NCBI RefSeq assembly: GCF_023898315.1
Contig: NC_064621.1
Location: 123,899,521 to 123,963,520, forward strand
Direction of reading: 5' to 3'
Source: Schistocerca nitens
Taxonomy: Eukaryota; Arthropoda; Insecta; Orthoptera; Acrididae
Length of the DNA stretch: 64,000 nt
In this document: positions 1 through 11,178 of the stretch, piece after piece
How the letters are laid out: the number at the start of each line of letters is the position of its first letter
Position numbering within the stretch: position 1 is the first letter of the stretch
Notes under the pieces: generated by a model
What the model saw: only the letters and a program-made list of their open reading frames with translations
Database searches by the model: none
Told to the model about the DNA's origin: nothing
Program-made: the position numbers and the translations under genes

Positions 1-1728
1 GATGTACAACCTATCAAATGATACCTAATTGTGGGTGTAGTTCACGGCAAAGTATGTGGACGAGTGCTTGTAAGATGCGAAATTATAGCCACCTTACACA
101 GGAGGACGTCGTTATCAGGAGCAACAAAACTGGATTTCTACGGATCTGAATGTGGAATGTCAGATCCCTTACTCCGGCAGGTAGGTTAGAAAACTTAAAA
201 AGGGAAATGGATATGTTAAAGCTAAATATGGTGGGAATTAGTGAAGTTCGGTGGCGGGAGGAGCAGGACGTCTGGTCAAGTGAATACAGGGTTATAAATA
301 CAAAATCAAATAGGGGTAATGCAGGAGTACGCTTACTAATGAATAAGAAAACAGGAATGTGGGCAAGCTACTATGAACAGCATAGTGAATGCATTATCGG
401 TCCCAGATCGACATGATGCCCACACCCATCACAGTAGCACAAGTTTATATGCCAATCAGCTCTGCAGATGATGAAGAAAATAAAGAAATGTATGATGAAA
501 TAAAAGAAATTATTCAGATAGATACGAGAGTTTAAAATTTAATAGTCATGGGGGACCGGCATTCGATAGCAGGAAAAGGAAGGAAAGGAAATCTAATAGG
601 TGAATATGGACTAGAGTAGAGGAATGGAAGAGGAAGCCGCCTGGCGGAATTTCGCACAGAACTTAATTTAATCATAGCTGACACTTGGCTTAAGAATCAC
701 AAGAAAGGGTTGTGTACATGGAAGAGACCTGGAGACACTGAAAGGTTTCAGATTGATTATTATTTAATGGTTAGACAGAGATTTAGGAACCAGATTTTAA
801 ATTGTAAGATATTTCCATGGGCAGATGTGGACTCCAACCGCAATTAATTGGTTATGAACTGCAGATTAAAACTGAAGAAACTGCAAAAAGGCAGGAATTA
901 AAGGCGATGGGACCTGGATAAACTGACTAAACCAGAGGTTGTAGAGGGTTTCAGAGGGAGTATTAGGGAATCGTTGACAAGAACAGGAGAAATGAATACA
1001 GTAGAGGAAGAATGGGTAGCTTTGAGAGATGAAGCAGTGAAGGCCGCAGAGGATCAAGTAGGTAGAAAGACGAGAGCTAGTAGAAATCCTTGGGTAACAG
1101 AGATATTGAATTTAATCGATGAAAGGAGTAAATCTAAAAATGCAATAAATGAATCGGGCGAAAGGGAATCCAAGAGTCCAAAAAATGAAATCGATAGGAA
1201 GTGCAAAATGGCTAAGCAAGAATGGTTAGAGGACAAATATAAGAATGTAGAAGCACATATCACTAGGGGTAAAATAGATATTGTCTACAAGAGAGTTAAA
1301 GACACATTCGGAGAAATGGGAACCATCTGTATGAATCTCGAGAGCTCAGATGGGAAACCAGTCCTAAACAAAGAAAGGGAAGCAGAAAGGCGGAAGGAGT
1401 ATATGGAGGGTCTGTACTAGGGAGATATACTTGGGGGAAATAGTATGTAAATGGAAGAGGACGTAGAGGAAGATGAGAAGGGAGATATGATACTGCGTGA
1501 AGAATTTGACAAAGCACTGAAAGACCTAAGTTGAAACAAGGACCCAGGAGTAGACAACATTTCGTTAGATCAGTTAATAGCCTTGGGAGAGCCAGCCGTG
1601 ACACAACTCTTCCATCTGGTGAACAAGATGTATGAGATAGGTGAAATACCCATAGACATGAAGAAGAATGTAATAATCCCAATTCCAAAGAAAGTAGGTG
1701 CCGACAGGTGTGAAAATGGCCGAACTAT
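1..1728 (+). pseudogene. RTE-like LINE, 5' part with endonuclease domain (broken)
   Basis: Left half of a non-LTR retrotransposon that runs off the window start. Translation around 150-416 gives an apurinic endonuclease opening (MWNVRSL, then VGISEVRW), the type that arthropod annotation often calls craniofacial development protein 2-like. After a frameshift near 416, other frames keep the endonuclease pattern: a YMPTSSADDEE stretch near 450, a MGD motif near 550 and QIDYYLM near 755. The linker toward the reverse transcriptase lies at 974-1420 and 1583-1728. At least three frameshifts or stops make it non-functional. It ends where a Gypsy LTR begins. The same frame resumes at 12004, so this and the 12000-13255 block are one LINE copy. 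The protein would nick genomic DNA for target-primed reverse transcription. Clade assignment (RTE/BovB-like) is from motif memory. Confidence 0.85.
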
Positions 1729-2549
1729 TGAAACACGTATGTTGTGCGGCAGCGATGCTGAGACATTGTAGAATCTCTGACCAGAGCAGTTGCGCTCGAC
1801 TCGCAGTAGCGAGCAGTCAGTCAGTCTGCAGTAGTCAGTCCTCAGTAGTGCTTGGAGTCGGTTGCTAGCAGTAGCGAGCAGTCAGTCAGTCAGTCTGCAG
1901 TAGTCAGTCCTCAGTAGTGCTTGGAGTCGGTTGCTAGCAGTAGCGGAGAGCAGTCGGCGGGCGTCGGCATCGCAATGGTCGAGATTCAGGACGAGGTATA
2001 ATTTATTTAAATAAATAATCATGCAGCTTTGCGCTCATCAGATAATGTAACGAACAGTCATTGTAATTTAACTTTCAAAAATCGCCCCCAATAATAATTT
2101 TGATTTAAAAGCAATTTTAGAGACAATCATTCAAATTTCCTTCCATTTCCTTTTAACAAAGATTTTCAAAAGGTACTTCCAATGCTTTTCATGCAAGCGC
2201 CAGAGAACAATAAGAGCAGAATTTTGACATGCAGTTTCACTAAGGTAAGAAATTTATTCTCGTTTCGCACAGGGCAAACACCGACTTTTCGGTTGAATTG
2301 AGTTTAGGTTATCATTACAGTTTCATTATCATGGGATTAGCGTTCATTATTTAATGGGAACTTGTACTTGAGTCAGATAGCGAGCTTTCATTTAATTGTC
2401 TTTGCCGTTAATATTTTTGTGGGAGCTTACATTTAGCTCTAGGTCCATTTCATATAATTATTGTTCATTACATTTTTTTTGCGGGAAGGTTACGCTTGGC
2501 TCCATTTCTATTAAGTAGTGTCATTTTAAATTTTTGTGGGGAGGTTACA
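1729..2549 (+). repeat. 5' LTR of the Gypsy element (821 bp)
   Basis: Begins TG and ends CA, and matches the copy at 11179 along its length as far as read. It contains a local tandem duplication: GCAGTAGCG recurs at 1803, 1868 and 1937, giving units of 65 and 69 bp built from CAGT-rich sequence. An AT-rich TATTTAAATAAATAA block lies near 2001-2016 and could act as a TATA or polyadenylation region. The promoter role is family knowledge, not shown here. Confidence 0.95.
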
Positions 2550-2551
2550 CT

Positions 2552-2567
2552 TGGCGACACCCAGTCC
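2552..2567 (+). other. Primer binding site of the Gypsy element
   Basis: TGGCGACACCCAGTCC lies two bases after the LTR end. Its reverse complement ends in CGCCA, as expected for the 3' end of a tRNA with its CCA tail, which would prime minus-strand DNA synthesis. The tRNA species was not identified. A second Gypsy at 26031 has a PBS starting with the same eight bases, TGGCGACA. Confidence 0.8.
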
Positions 2568-2772
2568 AGGATCGTATTTCGTGAGAATCTTTTGAAAAAA
2601 AAAGTCAGATATCTGCTCTTATTTGCTTAGATATAATTAGAATTGGCGCAACGCTTTTACTAATTTGTGACTTTCTTTCTTCAGATCATCGGCAATTAGT
2701 TGCTCTGTTGAATTTGTGTGTTGTTTTTGCATTGTGATTATTTCTTTTGTGAATATTTTGTCTATTGTTAAA

Positions 2773-4776
2773 ATGCCGCGAAAGACTGTGAATAGTGTAT
2801 CGCGAGGTATTTTGAATGAAAATTCCGATTTAAACATGACCGATAGCAATTGTGACGCGCAGAGTAGTGACGACAATGCTATGTTCATTAACAGTCAGTG
2901 CGTTCCAACCAATAATGATGATTTTCAGCTTAATGATGAACAAATGAACTCAATTGTCTCCTGTGTTAATTTGACGACAATTGATGACGCGGGGCGTTCT
3001 GTTGGAATGAGCGCTGCCCAACTTAACACACCCAGTTTGGAAAATTCAAATAACGAACAGACAAATTTGTCTAATGAAAATGGACAGTGTACTGAAAGTA
3101 CGACGGATCCATTTAATTCAGAAATAGTGACCGACAGTGAAAATTTAACTGACAAACCTTTGTGTAAATCTCAGAATAACCAAATGATTACAGAAAGCGA
3201 AACAGTTCCAGATCCACCATTAAACAGCACGGAGAATAGAGTAGGTAATAATGGGTTGGAACAACTTATGGCAAGATTGCTACAACAACAGAGTGAAAAT
3301 CTTATACAACACTTTAAAGAAGACAACAAACAGCTTAGTGAACAAATTAGAGCCGTTGCCGCGCAGTGTCACGACACTAAGGAAAAGTTACGCGAAGAAA
3401 TTGAGACTTGTTCCAAAAAAAATAGTGAAGAAATTAAGTCTGTTGCTCAGGAATTAAGGGAATTGCAAACAGCTGCAACAGAAACACTTAGAGCGGAAAT
3501 CAGTACAGTCGCTAAACAATGCTCCGAAAAAGCTACACAATTACGCGACGAGTTTAAAACAATGACAGCAGAACTTTCGCGCACAGTGGATGAAAAGATT
3601 GATGCGAAGTTCGAACAACAGAACACACAGATTAACGAACGTCTTAGTCTTCACATACAGAACAGTGATACGCGTTTCCGCAAATTTATTGAAGATCAAA
3701 ATCAAGTAAAACGTCAAGTCATGGAAACAATCACTGCTCAGAGACAGGAAGACAAACGTAAAATGTTTGCGAAGGCAAAAACGTATGTAGACAACAATAT
3801 TGCTACAGTGTCCGACAAAATTAATACTCTCGAACAGGCGAACACAGAATTAAGTGACGAAATTTCTGACCTAAAATCAAAAACAGATACACACACAGCA
3901 GATATTCAAACAGTGACCGATAGACTCGAACAATTAGAGCTAACACAGGATTCCGATGTCGTCAAAGCCGATGTTAGAAAACTGAACGAAACTACAAGTA
4001 AATTGCAAAACCAGATTAAGGCCACTGACACTAAAACCGATGATCAGGTTAAAATACTGACTGAAAAATGTGAAGAATTGGCCAGTCGTATTGACGTCAT
4101 CGAAAATACTAATGACAATAAATCAGACGATACTACACCGGTTTCATTTAATCAAACACCTGAATTTCAAAATTTACAGCAGACAATTAATGAAATTGAT
4201 TCGTCTAATAACATGTTGCGCAGAAAGTTGTCTAGTTTACAACAGGAAGTAACAGAAATGAAAAGTATTTCAGTTAATAACGCATCACAGCAGACGCCAT
4301 TTTTCGAGCATTTGTCAGAGTCACGCAGCGCTTATAATGTGAGCAATTTACAGAGACTACGCGACTTAAAATCCGAAAAGCTACGCGACTTAAAACCTGA
4401 AAAGATACGCAATTTGAAATCCGAAATGACACAGACAAACAGATTCTCACACAAACCTGAACGTGTTCTCAAATTCAGTGACGAGAACGTAGATTACGAG
4501 CAATTTTTATCCGTAAGAAAATTTAAGGAACTTAATAATGACAGAGCACAGGTGCACGATTTGAACTGGTTACGTCGATTTATTTTTGTACTTTCACCGC
4601 TATTGCCTGTAATGCAGAAGCTGGCTTTGAACTGGATACGACAATTTATTTTTGTATTTTCATCAACATTGCCTATTTTACAAAAACTGCAATTAGCATG
4701 GATACAGCAATTTGCTATTGGATTTTTACCGCTATTGCCTGTAACGTTAAAGCTAAAATTTATTTGCAGTGCGTAA
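2773..4776 (+). CDS. Gag-like coiled-coil protein of the Gypsy element
   Basis: Open frame of 667 residues. The start at 2773 is chosen because ATG follows AAA (AAAATGCCG) and begins MPRKTV. The frame is also open from 2716, but that opening is hydrophobic and less likely. Residues about 1-150 are acidic, Ser/Asn-rich and low in complexity. Residues about 170-500 are rich in Glu, Gln, Lys and Leu with heptad spacing, so a long coiled coil is predicted. Near residue 530 a charged unit (LRDLKSEK) recurs three times. The last 66 or so residues are three copies of a 22-residue hydrophobic unit beginning LNWLRRF, LNWIRQF and LAWIQQF. No CCHC zinc knuckle is visible. Position between PBS and pol indicates gag; the sequence is unlike a textbook capsid, so that role is inferred. 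Confidence 0.75.
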   Translation: MPRKTVNSVSRGILNENSDLNMTDSNCDAQSSDDNAMFINSQCVPTNNDDFQLNDEQMNSIVSCVNLTTIDDAGRSVGMSAAQLNTPSLENSNNEQTNLSNENGQCTESTTDPFNSEIVTDSENLTDKPLCKSQNNQMITESETVPDPPLNSTENRVGNNGLEQLMARLLQQQSENLIQHFKEDNKQLSEQIRAVAAQCHDTKEKLREEIETCSKKNSEEIKSVAQELRELQTAATETLRAEISTVAKQCSEKATQLRDEFKTMTAELSRTVDEKIDAKFEQQNTQINERLSLHIQNSDTRFRKFIEDQNQVKRQVMETITAQRQEDKRKMFAKAKTYVDNNIATVSDKINTLEQANTELSDEISDLKSKTDTHTADIQTVTDRLEQLELTQDSDVVKADVRKLNETTSKLQNQIKATDTKTDDQVKILTEKCEELASRIDVIENTNDNKSDDTTPVSFNQTPEFQNLQQTINEIDSSNNMLRRKLSSLQQEVTEMKSISVNNASQQTPFFEHLSESRSAYNVSNLQRLRDLKSEKLRDLKPEKIRNLKSEMTQTNRFSHKPERVLKFSDENVDYEQFLSVRKFKELNNDRAQVHDLNWLRRFIFVLSPLLPVMQKLALNWIRQFIFVFSSTLPILQKLQLAWIQQFAIGFLPLLPVTLKLKFICSA

Positions 4777-5587
4777 TAGACCTCAGGGGATTCATTACGC
4801 TTTAATGAATATGTGCCGTAGCGAGCATAGGGCCCCGAGCTGTAGTAGTGCTGTTTTCATCTTTAGTTTTCTGCACTGCTGCCTTCTCTTCTACTATCCT
4901 TTATATCTATCAAAACAGCTCTTTAACTTTTGCTCTACCTAGAATTAAGAATATGTACTGAACACCGGATATGACAATTTTACCGAATGTGACAATTTTC
5001 AGTAGGCACTCCCGTAATGACAACTAACAACGTAATTTTAATAACAGATAAAATAGTAATCATCAGTATATGTAAAATTAGCAGTAACAGCAACCACATT
5101 TTTGGTAACAATAGACGTTTTTCACCACAACGGCATGAAAGTCAGCCGCTTAGCATTCCTGACCAACAATGTAATGTACAAGCTTTAATGTTTCGCCGCG
5201 TGCACGTATAGTCCCAGCTACAATAAATAGTAACACAGCAGCAAAGAAATAACTACGTACAGAAAACACAATATTTCAATTCCTATCGCTATGCACCGTA
5301 TAGGAATGAGTATCACGACAGACGTAAATTTAACGAGCACAATTTTTCAGCGTACATTTAATTGCAGTCGATCTTTTCAGCAGCAAGAACATCAGCAACA
5401 ACATATCATCACGAATGAAACAGACAATAGGTATCATCTATAGCGTAACACGTCAGTAAGAAATAACAGAGCAGTTTAAATAGTCAAAATACCACAGCAT
5501 CGTCCCGTAAATAACAGCACGTACGACAAAATTTGACCAGACACAGTACAGGTAGCCTATTCCAGTAACGTAAGCAATACTTATTGA
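4777..5587 (+). other. Degenerate gag-pol junction; protease-RT core missing
   Basis: After the gag stop (TAATAG) no long frame is open. Short Tyr/Arg/Asn-rich stretches around 5250-5350 (YRYAPYRNEYHDRRK) resemble a basic nucleic-acid-binding gag tail. The catalytic RT motifs expected in about 700-900 bp of Gypsy pol are absent. A stop at 5585-5587 precedes the surviving RT/RNase H frame. The simplest reading is an internal deletion of protease and most of RT, with point decay in the remainder. Confidence 0.65.
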
Positions 5588-7348
5588 CACGCAGAATTTT
5601 GTTCACGAGAATGTTATTTGAAATATGCTTTGTTGAATGCACCACTTTTATCGCACCCAGATCTTACACGAAATTTTTCCATTGCCACCGACAGTTCCAA
5701 CACCGCTTTAGGCGTACACATTTTTCAGGAAATTGAAGAAGATGGCTCAACAGTAATCAAAAACATCGCATTTGCAAGTCGCATTCTGTCGCCTGCTGAA
5801 CGAAATTATTCCGTCACAGAATTGGAAACATTATGTGTTGTATGGGCTTTTACGAGATTTCGGCACTTTCTTTATGGAAGACACACCACAGTTTACACAG
5901 ATCACAGAGCTATTCAATTTTTACTTTCAGCTAAATTCACTCATGACAGACTGAGCAGATGGAAACTTTATTTACAGGAATTTAATTTTACAATAGTTCA
6001 CATTCCCGGCACACAAAATGTTATAGCAGACGCACTGTCGCGTTCTCTCAGCAACAATCAGGAAGACGTAGCAACCAATTTCTGCAAAGCAAATTTCAGC
6101 GTCATGTACATTCAACAAGTCGCATTTGAAAATTTTATTTCATCGTCATTACAGGACATAGCACGAGAGCAAAGTAAAGACAATGTATGGAAAGAAATTA
6201 AACACCTTTGGCAAGATAAGAATAATGTTACGATTAGAAACCACTACACTGTACGCAATGACATTCTGTTTCGCCGCTCTCATCTAGACAGTAACAATTG
6301 GTTATTATGCATTCCTGACGAACTGGTTAACAAATTAATCTGGTACACTCATTTAAGTTATGCACATTACGGATCCAGAAAATGTTTTCTTATACTGAGA
6401 CAGAACTGTTATTTTGCCAACATGGAAAAACGTATACGACGAGTTTTAGCGTCATGTAAAATTTGCCAGAAAGCTAAGTCTGACACAACTTCACATATTC
6501 CTCCATTATATCCCATTGTACCTGTTAAATTAAGACATATGGCCGCAGTAGACATTTTTGGTCCAATTCCGAGAACTAACAGAGGTTTTTGCTACATCTT
6601 TGTCGCTGTTGAACTCACTTCAAAATTTGTTACCTTCACTCCGTTACGCAAAGCTACTGCTAAAACTGTTTCGAAAGCATTTGTAAAGCATTTCTTATTT
6701 CATGTAGGACATGTGATGAAAGTAATTTCTGACAATGGATCACAATTTCGTTCTGTCATATGGACACGCATGTTACGAGCTAGAAACATTTCTCCGATTT
6801 ATATATCCAAGTACCACGCTTCTTCGAACCCTTGTGAACGATTAATGAAAGAAATTGGTAAACTGTGTAGAATATACTGCCACAAAAGACATGTTAATTG
6901 GGACACACACATACACTCATTCCAAGATGTAATTAATTCCATTCCAAATGAATCCACTATGCAATCTCCGTATGTTATACTGAAAAACGTTGAACCACCA
7001 AACAAAATCAAAGAATTAGTAACATTTCCTACATCTCGTCGATTACGACACCACGAAATAATTGACATTGCGCTGAACAACATCAAACGTGCCGCAGAGC
7101 GCCGGAGAAGACAGCAAAAACAGGTTTGTAGACACCGAGACTTTCACGTTGGACAGAAGATATTAGTACGTACACACTATTTATCCAGCAAATTAAAAGG
7201 TAAGTGCAGTAAATTTGAACTTCTATACGCAGGTCCATATCGGATTCGCAGCATTCCTCACCCCAATGTTGTACACGTCGAAACTCTGAGAACCAGAAAA
7301 TCGAAAGGCAACCATCATGTGTCAAACATTAAACCCTTTATCGAATGA
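5588..7348 (+). pseudogene. Gypsy pol remnant: RT tail, RNase H, integrase
   Basis: One open frame of 586 residues with no convincing start codon; translation would depend on the lost upstream pol. Residues about 1-40 are the RT connection region (LLNAPLLSHPD). RNase H follows, with TDSS, TELETLCVVWAF, YTDHRAI and IADALSRS carrying the expected acidic residues. Integrase then begins with an H-H-C-C zinc-binding segment (HLSYAH, then CKICQKAK), continues with a core holding D in VDIFG, D in SDNGSQF and E in NPCERLMKEIG, and ends with a GPY-type C-terminal domain (YAGPYRI) and an HHVSNIKPF end. All three integrase catalytic acids are present. The enzyme would insert retroelement cDNA into chromosomes. 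The fragment lacks the RT palm. Confidence 0.9.
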
Positions 7349-9077
7349 AACCACTTTACGATGTAACATGCTATGAGGCCGTTTACACATTTTATGACCA
7401 CTTATGCAATTACATTTATGTGACTACCTATTGATCATTATCGTATTTTTTTTCTTGGCAAGTGCCCGGCAAGGTAAGGTTAGCAGGTCGCTCTTCTTGT
7501 CGTTACACACTAGACCGTGCATTTTTTCAGATGAACTTACGCATTTTATGAATAATTATGCAATTCTCTATAATGACGCATTGATTTTATCAAATTCTCT
7601 CTCCATTGAAGTCTTTAATTATCGCATCTATTAACTACACTACATATAAGCTGAACACAACGAATGTCACATTTTGTCTTTCTTATGTATGTACGATTGT
7701 TTTCATGTTTTGTTTGTATGCACTGTGAACTAGTTAAGGTATAACACACACCATTTGACTTTGACATTTTGCCTTGTGATATCTCAACATCATGACTGTT
7801 TTACATTTTCCTTTTTTGCTGCTGCATTACGATATTCTCTGTACACTTTTTGCCTTTAAACACTGTCTGTGCTTTGAGATATTACGTTTTCTGTCATGTT
7901 ATGTTGTATGCTTAATTGAGTCACCATTAACCAGTCACTATTTAATGGGTATATGATTTAAATGCAAGACATTAATCTTTGTTCATCAATTTCAGAAATA
8001 AATGATGCGTACAGGAAATGAATTAAACAGAAGTGGGAATTTCACCTATGGAATAAACGAAAGAAGATGCAATAAGCTAATGAGGACGAGTAAATGGATC
8101 AGAATTAACAAGCATTAACCAGAATATATTATACACATCGCAGAATAGCAGTCTTAACTAATTTTTTCTTTCAGAATACAAAGCGATTGATGCAAGCTGT
8201 CAGACAGAACTACACATTTTAGTTTTAAGTGATGAAATATGCTAGGGATTAGGAATAGTTGTGTGATGAATAATGAAATGATTTTTGCAGATGATAATGA
8301 ATGCTGATAATGAACAATGATGAAGAATATGGTACTATGAATAATGAAGTTTCTGTTTACAGGTGATGATAATGATGGAGCTATGATGATATGAATAATG
8401 AAGTTTTTCTTTACAGATGAGGATAATGTTGAAGTTATGTATTTATGCTATGTAGTTATTTAAGTATTTGTTGCAGTTTACTTTGACAGCAGGTGTTATA
8501 TTGCGTAGTAGGATGACTGAAGGTTTTGGAAAGGACAGTTATGGAACACATTTTTTTTAAACACATTACACTACCTGTTAATTCGAAGTTCAATACTTCT
8601 CAGCATAGTCTGCGTTTCTTCTTTCAGCTCAATAATCCATTTTGTATTTTTTCCAGGAGATGCTTTTCATGATACTTACTAAACTTGTTACTTATTATAC
8701 CTGTTCTAGTACTTACATTTTATTTTTTTTTTACCCATTTGTGTCTATCGTTATAAATGTCATCACATATACTACCTTGTGTCACAACCTTGCTACAGCT
8801 GACTCATGACGAATGACGTTACACATTTTTCATTATATGAACAACCTAGAAGCAATTTTTTCCTCCTTTTTTTTTCTCTTCTTCTTGCTTTCCCGTATAA
8901 TTAGCTAAAGCAATGTAGTGCTAGCAGAAAAAACAAAATGTATTAACAGTCCCAGATAATGTCACTAGTTTATGATAATTCTGAATAACACTGATCAGCT
9001 CTGAATAGTATGTCACTTGAATAATGACTTCTTAATGATACCAAAACATAATTGCCACTATCTATTGTAATGAGAGT

Positions 9078-9640
9078 ACTTATTATGCCCATGCTTATTA
9101 ATGCTACTAATGTTTTGTACTATTCAATACTTGCTGGCCACTGAGTGCCCATAATTAATGTAACTTATAATGCCCATGCTTATTAATGCTACTAATGTTT
9201 TGTACTATTCAATACTTGCTGGCCACTGAGTGCCCATAATTAATGTAACTTATAATGCCCATGCTTATTAATGCTACTAATGTTTTGTACTATTCAATAC
9301 TTGCTGGCCACTGAGTGCCCATAATTAATGTAACTTATAATGCCCATGCTTATTAATGCTATGACTGTAATTAACTGATTTTTCTAATAATGATTTCTTA
9401 ATGATATGAATAATACTGAATGATGAATAATGTTTTATACTATTCAATACTTGCTGGCCACTGAGTGCCCATAATTAATGTAATTACTTATTATGCCCAT
9501 GATTATTAAGGCTATGACTGTAATTAACTGATTTTTAATAATGATTTCTTAATGATATGAAGAATACTGAATGATGAATAATGTTTTATACTATTCAATA
9601 CTTGCTGGCCACTGAGTGCCAATAATTAATGTAACTTAAC
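9078..9640 (+). repeat. 85-bp tandem array in the Gypsy 3' region
   Basis: Units start ACTTATAATGCCCATGC at 9078, 9163, 9248 and 9333, an exact 85-bp period and nearly identical sequence. Two longer units follow, from 9333 and 9486 (about 153 bp), in which an insert with TGACTGTAATTAACTG and AATGATTTCTTAATG splits the unit. The conserved core is CTTGCTGGCCACTGAGTGCC. Diverged single copies of the core continue to about 9735. Confidence 0.9.
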
Positions 9641-10058
9641 GTTTTGTTAGTGTTTTCAATGATGACTTCCCATATTAATACTGAATGATGATAAATATTT
9701 TGTACTAATCGAAAGTTGCTAGGCCACTGAGTGTTAATAGTTACTTGTAAATATGTCATTTGAATGAGGAAAAATGTTTTGTAATACTCAATACTTGATG
9801 GCGATTGATTACCACTCTTGTCTTTAAATTAATTAATGAACATTTTTCTGTAATACTACATTCATGGTACAGAAATGTTCAATGACTAGAGTATGGATAC
9901 CGCAAACTACTTATGTAATCACTAATCAAGACTTGTGTGTTAGTTAATGTCCTTCACCTTCTGACCTAACTACCTGAAATTATTGTAACATCCATTTGTC
10001 TTGTCCATCCTCATTATCATGGAGCACTATATTTGGTTTTTGCACTAATTCTACGTTG

Positions 10059-10228
10059 GTGTGCCGCCTCTTAAAAGCGTGGTGTTGACACGACATGCTG
10101 TCCACCACTGTAGGCGAAGAAACTACTTATGTAATCACTAATCAAGACTTTGTTATGGAGCACTGTGTGCCGCCTCTTAAGAGCGTGGTGTTGACACGAC
10201 ATGCTGTCCACCACCGTAAGCGATGAAG
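10059..10228 (+). repeat. Direct duplication of a ~62-bp block
   Basis: GTGTGCCGCCTCTTAAAAGC through CTGTCCACCACTG at about 10059-10120 recurs with few changes at about 10167-10228. The phrase AACTACTTATGTAATCACTA also occurs twice nearby (about 9904 and 10122), showing segmental duplication inside the element. Confidence 0.8.
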
Positions 10229-10389
10229 ACGTTATTCTGGTCCCACTGTTTGGTGTACCTGGTATACTGCCAAATGATAGTATGGAATACTACTACGACG
10301 TTTCACTGTCTTGATACGCTGATAAATACTTCTGGGAACGGAACTGCAGATTGTATCACTTAGTTGTGATTCTGTGGAAAGATATGGAC

Positions 10390-11060
10390 TTTCAGTGCAG
10401 CTATGTGCAAACTAAAGTGCTACAACCATGATGCAATCCTTCCTTTCCTATCCTAATAGTGAAAATCATTTTTTACTAACATCATTTATGTTCATGGCAT
10501 ATACATTTTTTCTCGATTTGTTGAACTCTAGTGCGAGTACACTTGTGTCACTTGTCGACATGATTTTTGCCATTTGTTGTCAAAATACTAAAGACATTTT
10601 GGATTTGTTTTGAAGTGCAGTATGTGTGCACTCTTGTCATCTATATTGATTTGATGATTTTTTCTACTCTTGCGTTTATTTGTTATAAAAATGTTCAAAA
10701 GTTTTCAGTGCATGTGCACTTATGTGAATATGTTTTCAACTGAACTACAGTGCCTGTGCACTCTTCTCAATTTTCGATATGATTTGTGTTCATTCTGTAT
10801 ACCTTTTATGATTTATGTCATTTGTTACTCTTGTATATACATTTCGTCTTTTACTGATATGTTCTCCACTGCAGTGCATGTGCACTCATGACACTTGTCA
10901 ACATGATTTTTTTTTGCCTGTTATGAAACTGCTAAAGAATTTTTCAGTGTGTGTACACTTTGTTATCTGTCAAATAATTTGTATATACATCTTTCCTGAT
11001 TTGTTTTGTACTTATATTTTGTCTTGTCTGTAATGTTTTGTAATCGGTGCATGCGCACAA
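10390..11060 (+). repeat. Series of CAGTGCATGTGCACT-like palindromes
   Basis: AGTGCA-TG-TGCACT is a perfect 6-bp inverted repeat and occurs exactly near 10873. Variants lie near 10617, 10708, 10749, 10945 and 11048, and a partial one at 10393. They are set in T-rich sequence with a loose unit of roughly 40-120 bp. This explains the several short hydrophobic frames here, which look like repeat products and not genes. Confidence 0.6.
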
Positions 11061-11164
11061 CATTTAATTCATGTGATACATCTAAATATTTTGTTAATTA
11101 AAGGAAAAATTTGTTACGATGGCAAGTCCAAATGACTCACCATCGCTGCCAAATTTTTGCCCCC

Positions 11165-11178
11165 CCAGTGGAGGGTTA
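11165..11178 (+). other. Polypurine tract of the Gypsy element
   Basis: CAGTGGAGGGTTA directly precedes the 3' LTR and follows a C7 run. The purine stretch is the usual primer for plus-strand synthesis in LTR elements. Confidence 0.6.

Larger units (their letters stand above)
7349..11178 (+). other. Long non-coding 3' region of the Gypsy element
   Basis: 3.8 kb of AT-rich DNA between integrase and the 3' LTR, where some Gypsy elements carry an env gene. The short frame at 7404-7634 starts with a hydrophobic stretch, but no envelope motif, cleavage site or second membrane segment supports env. The stretch contains acceptor-like sites (TTTACAG, TTTCAG) near 7530, 8175, 8290, 8360 and 8415, small repeats of AATAATGAAGTTT near 8340-8410, an 85-bp tandem array, a duplicated 60-bp block and a series of short palindromes, listed separately. 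Confidence 0.7.

Noticed and set aside
7404-7634. Possible env gene after integrase, because of a hydrophobic N-terminal stretch
   Set aside because: Only 76 codons, no envelope motif, and the rest of the 3' region is repeats. Composition explains the hydrophobic frames.
9078-9640. CRISPR-like array
   Set aside because: Units are head-to-tail with no unique spacers, inside a eukaryotic retroelement.
10428-11033. Three short hydrophobic ORFs
   Set aside because: They lie in a T-rich palindromic repeat series and mirror its units; no domain or shared start context.
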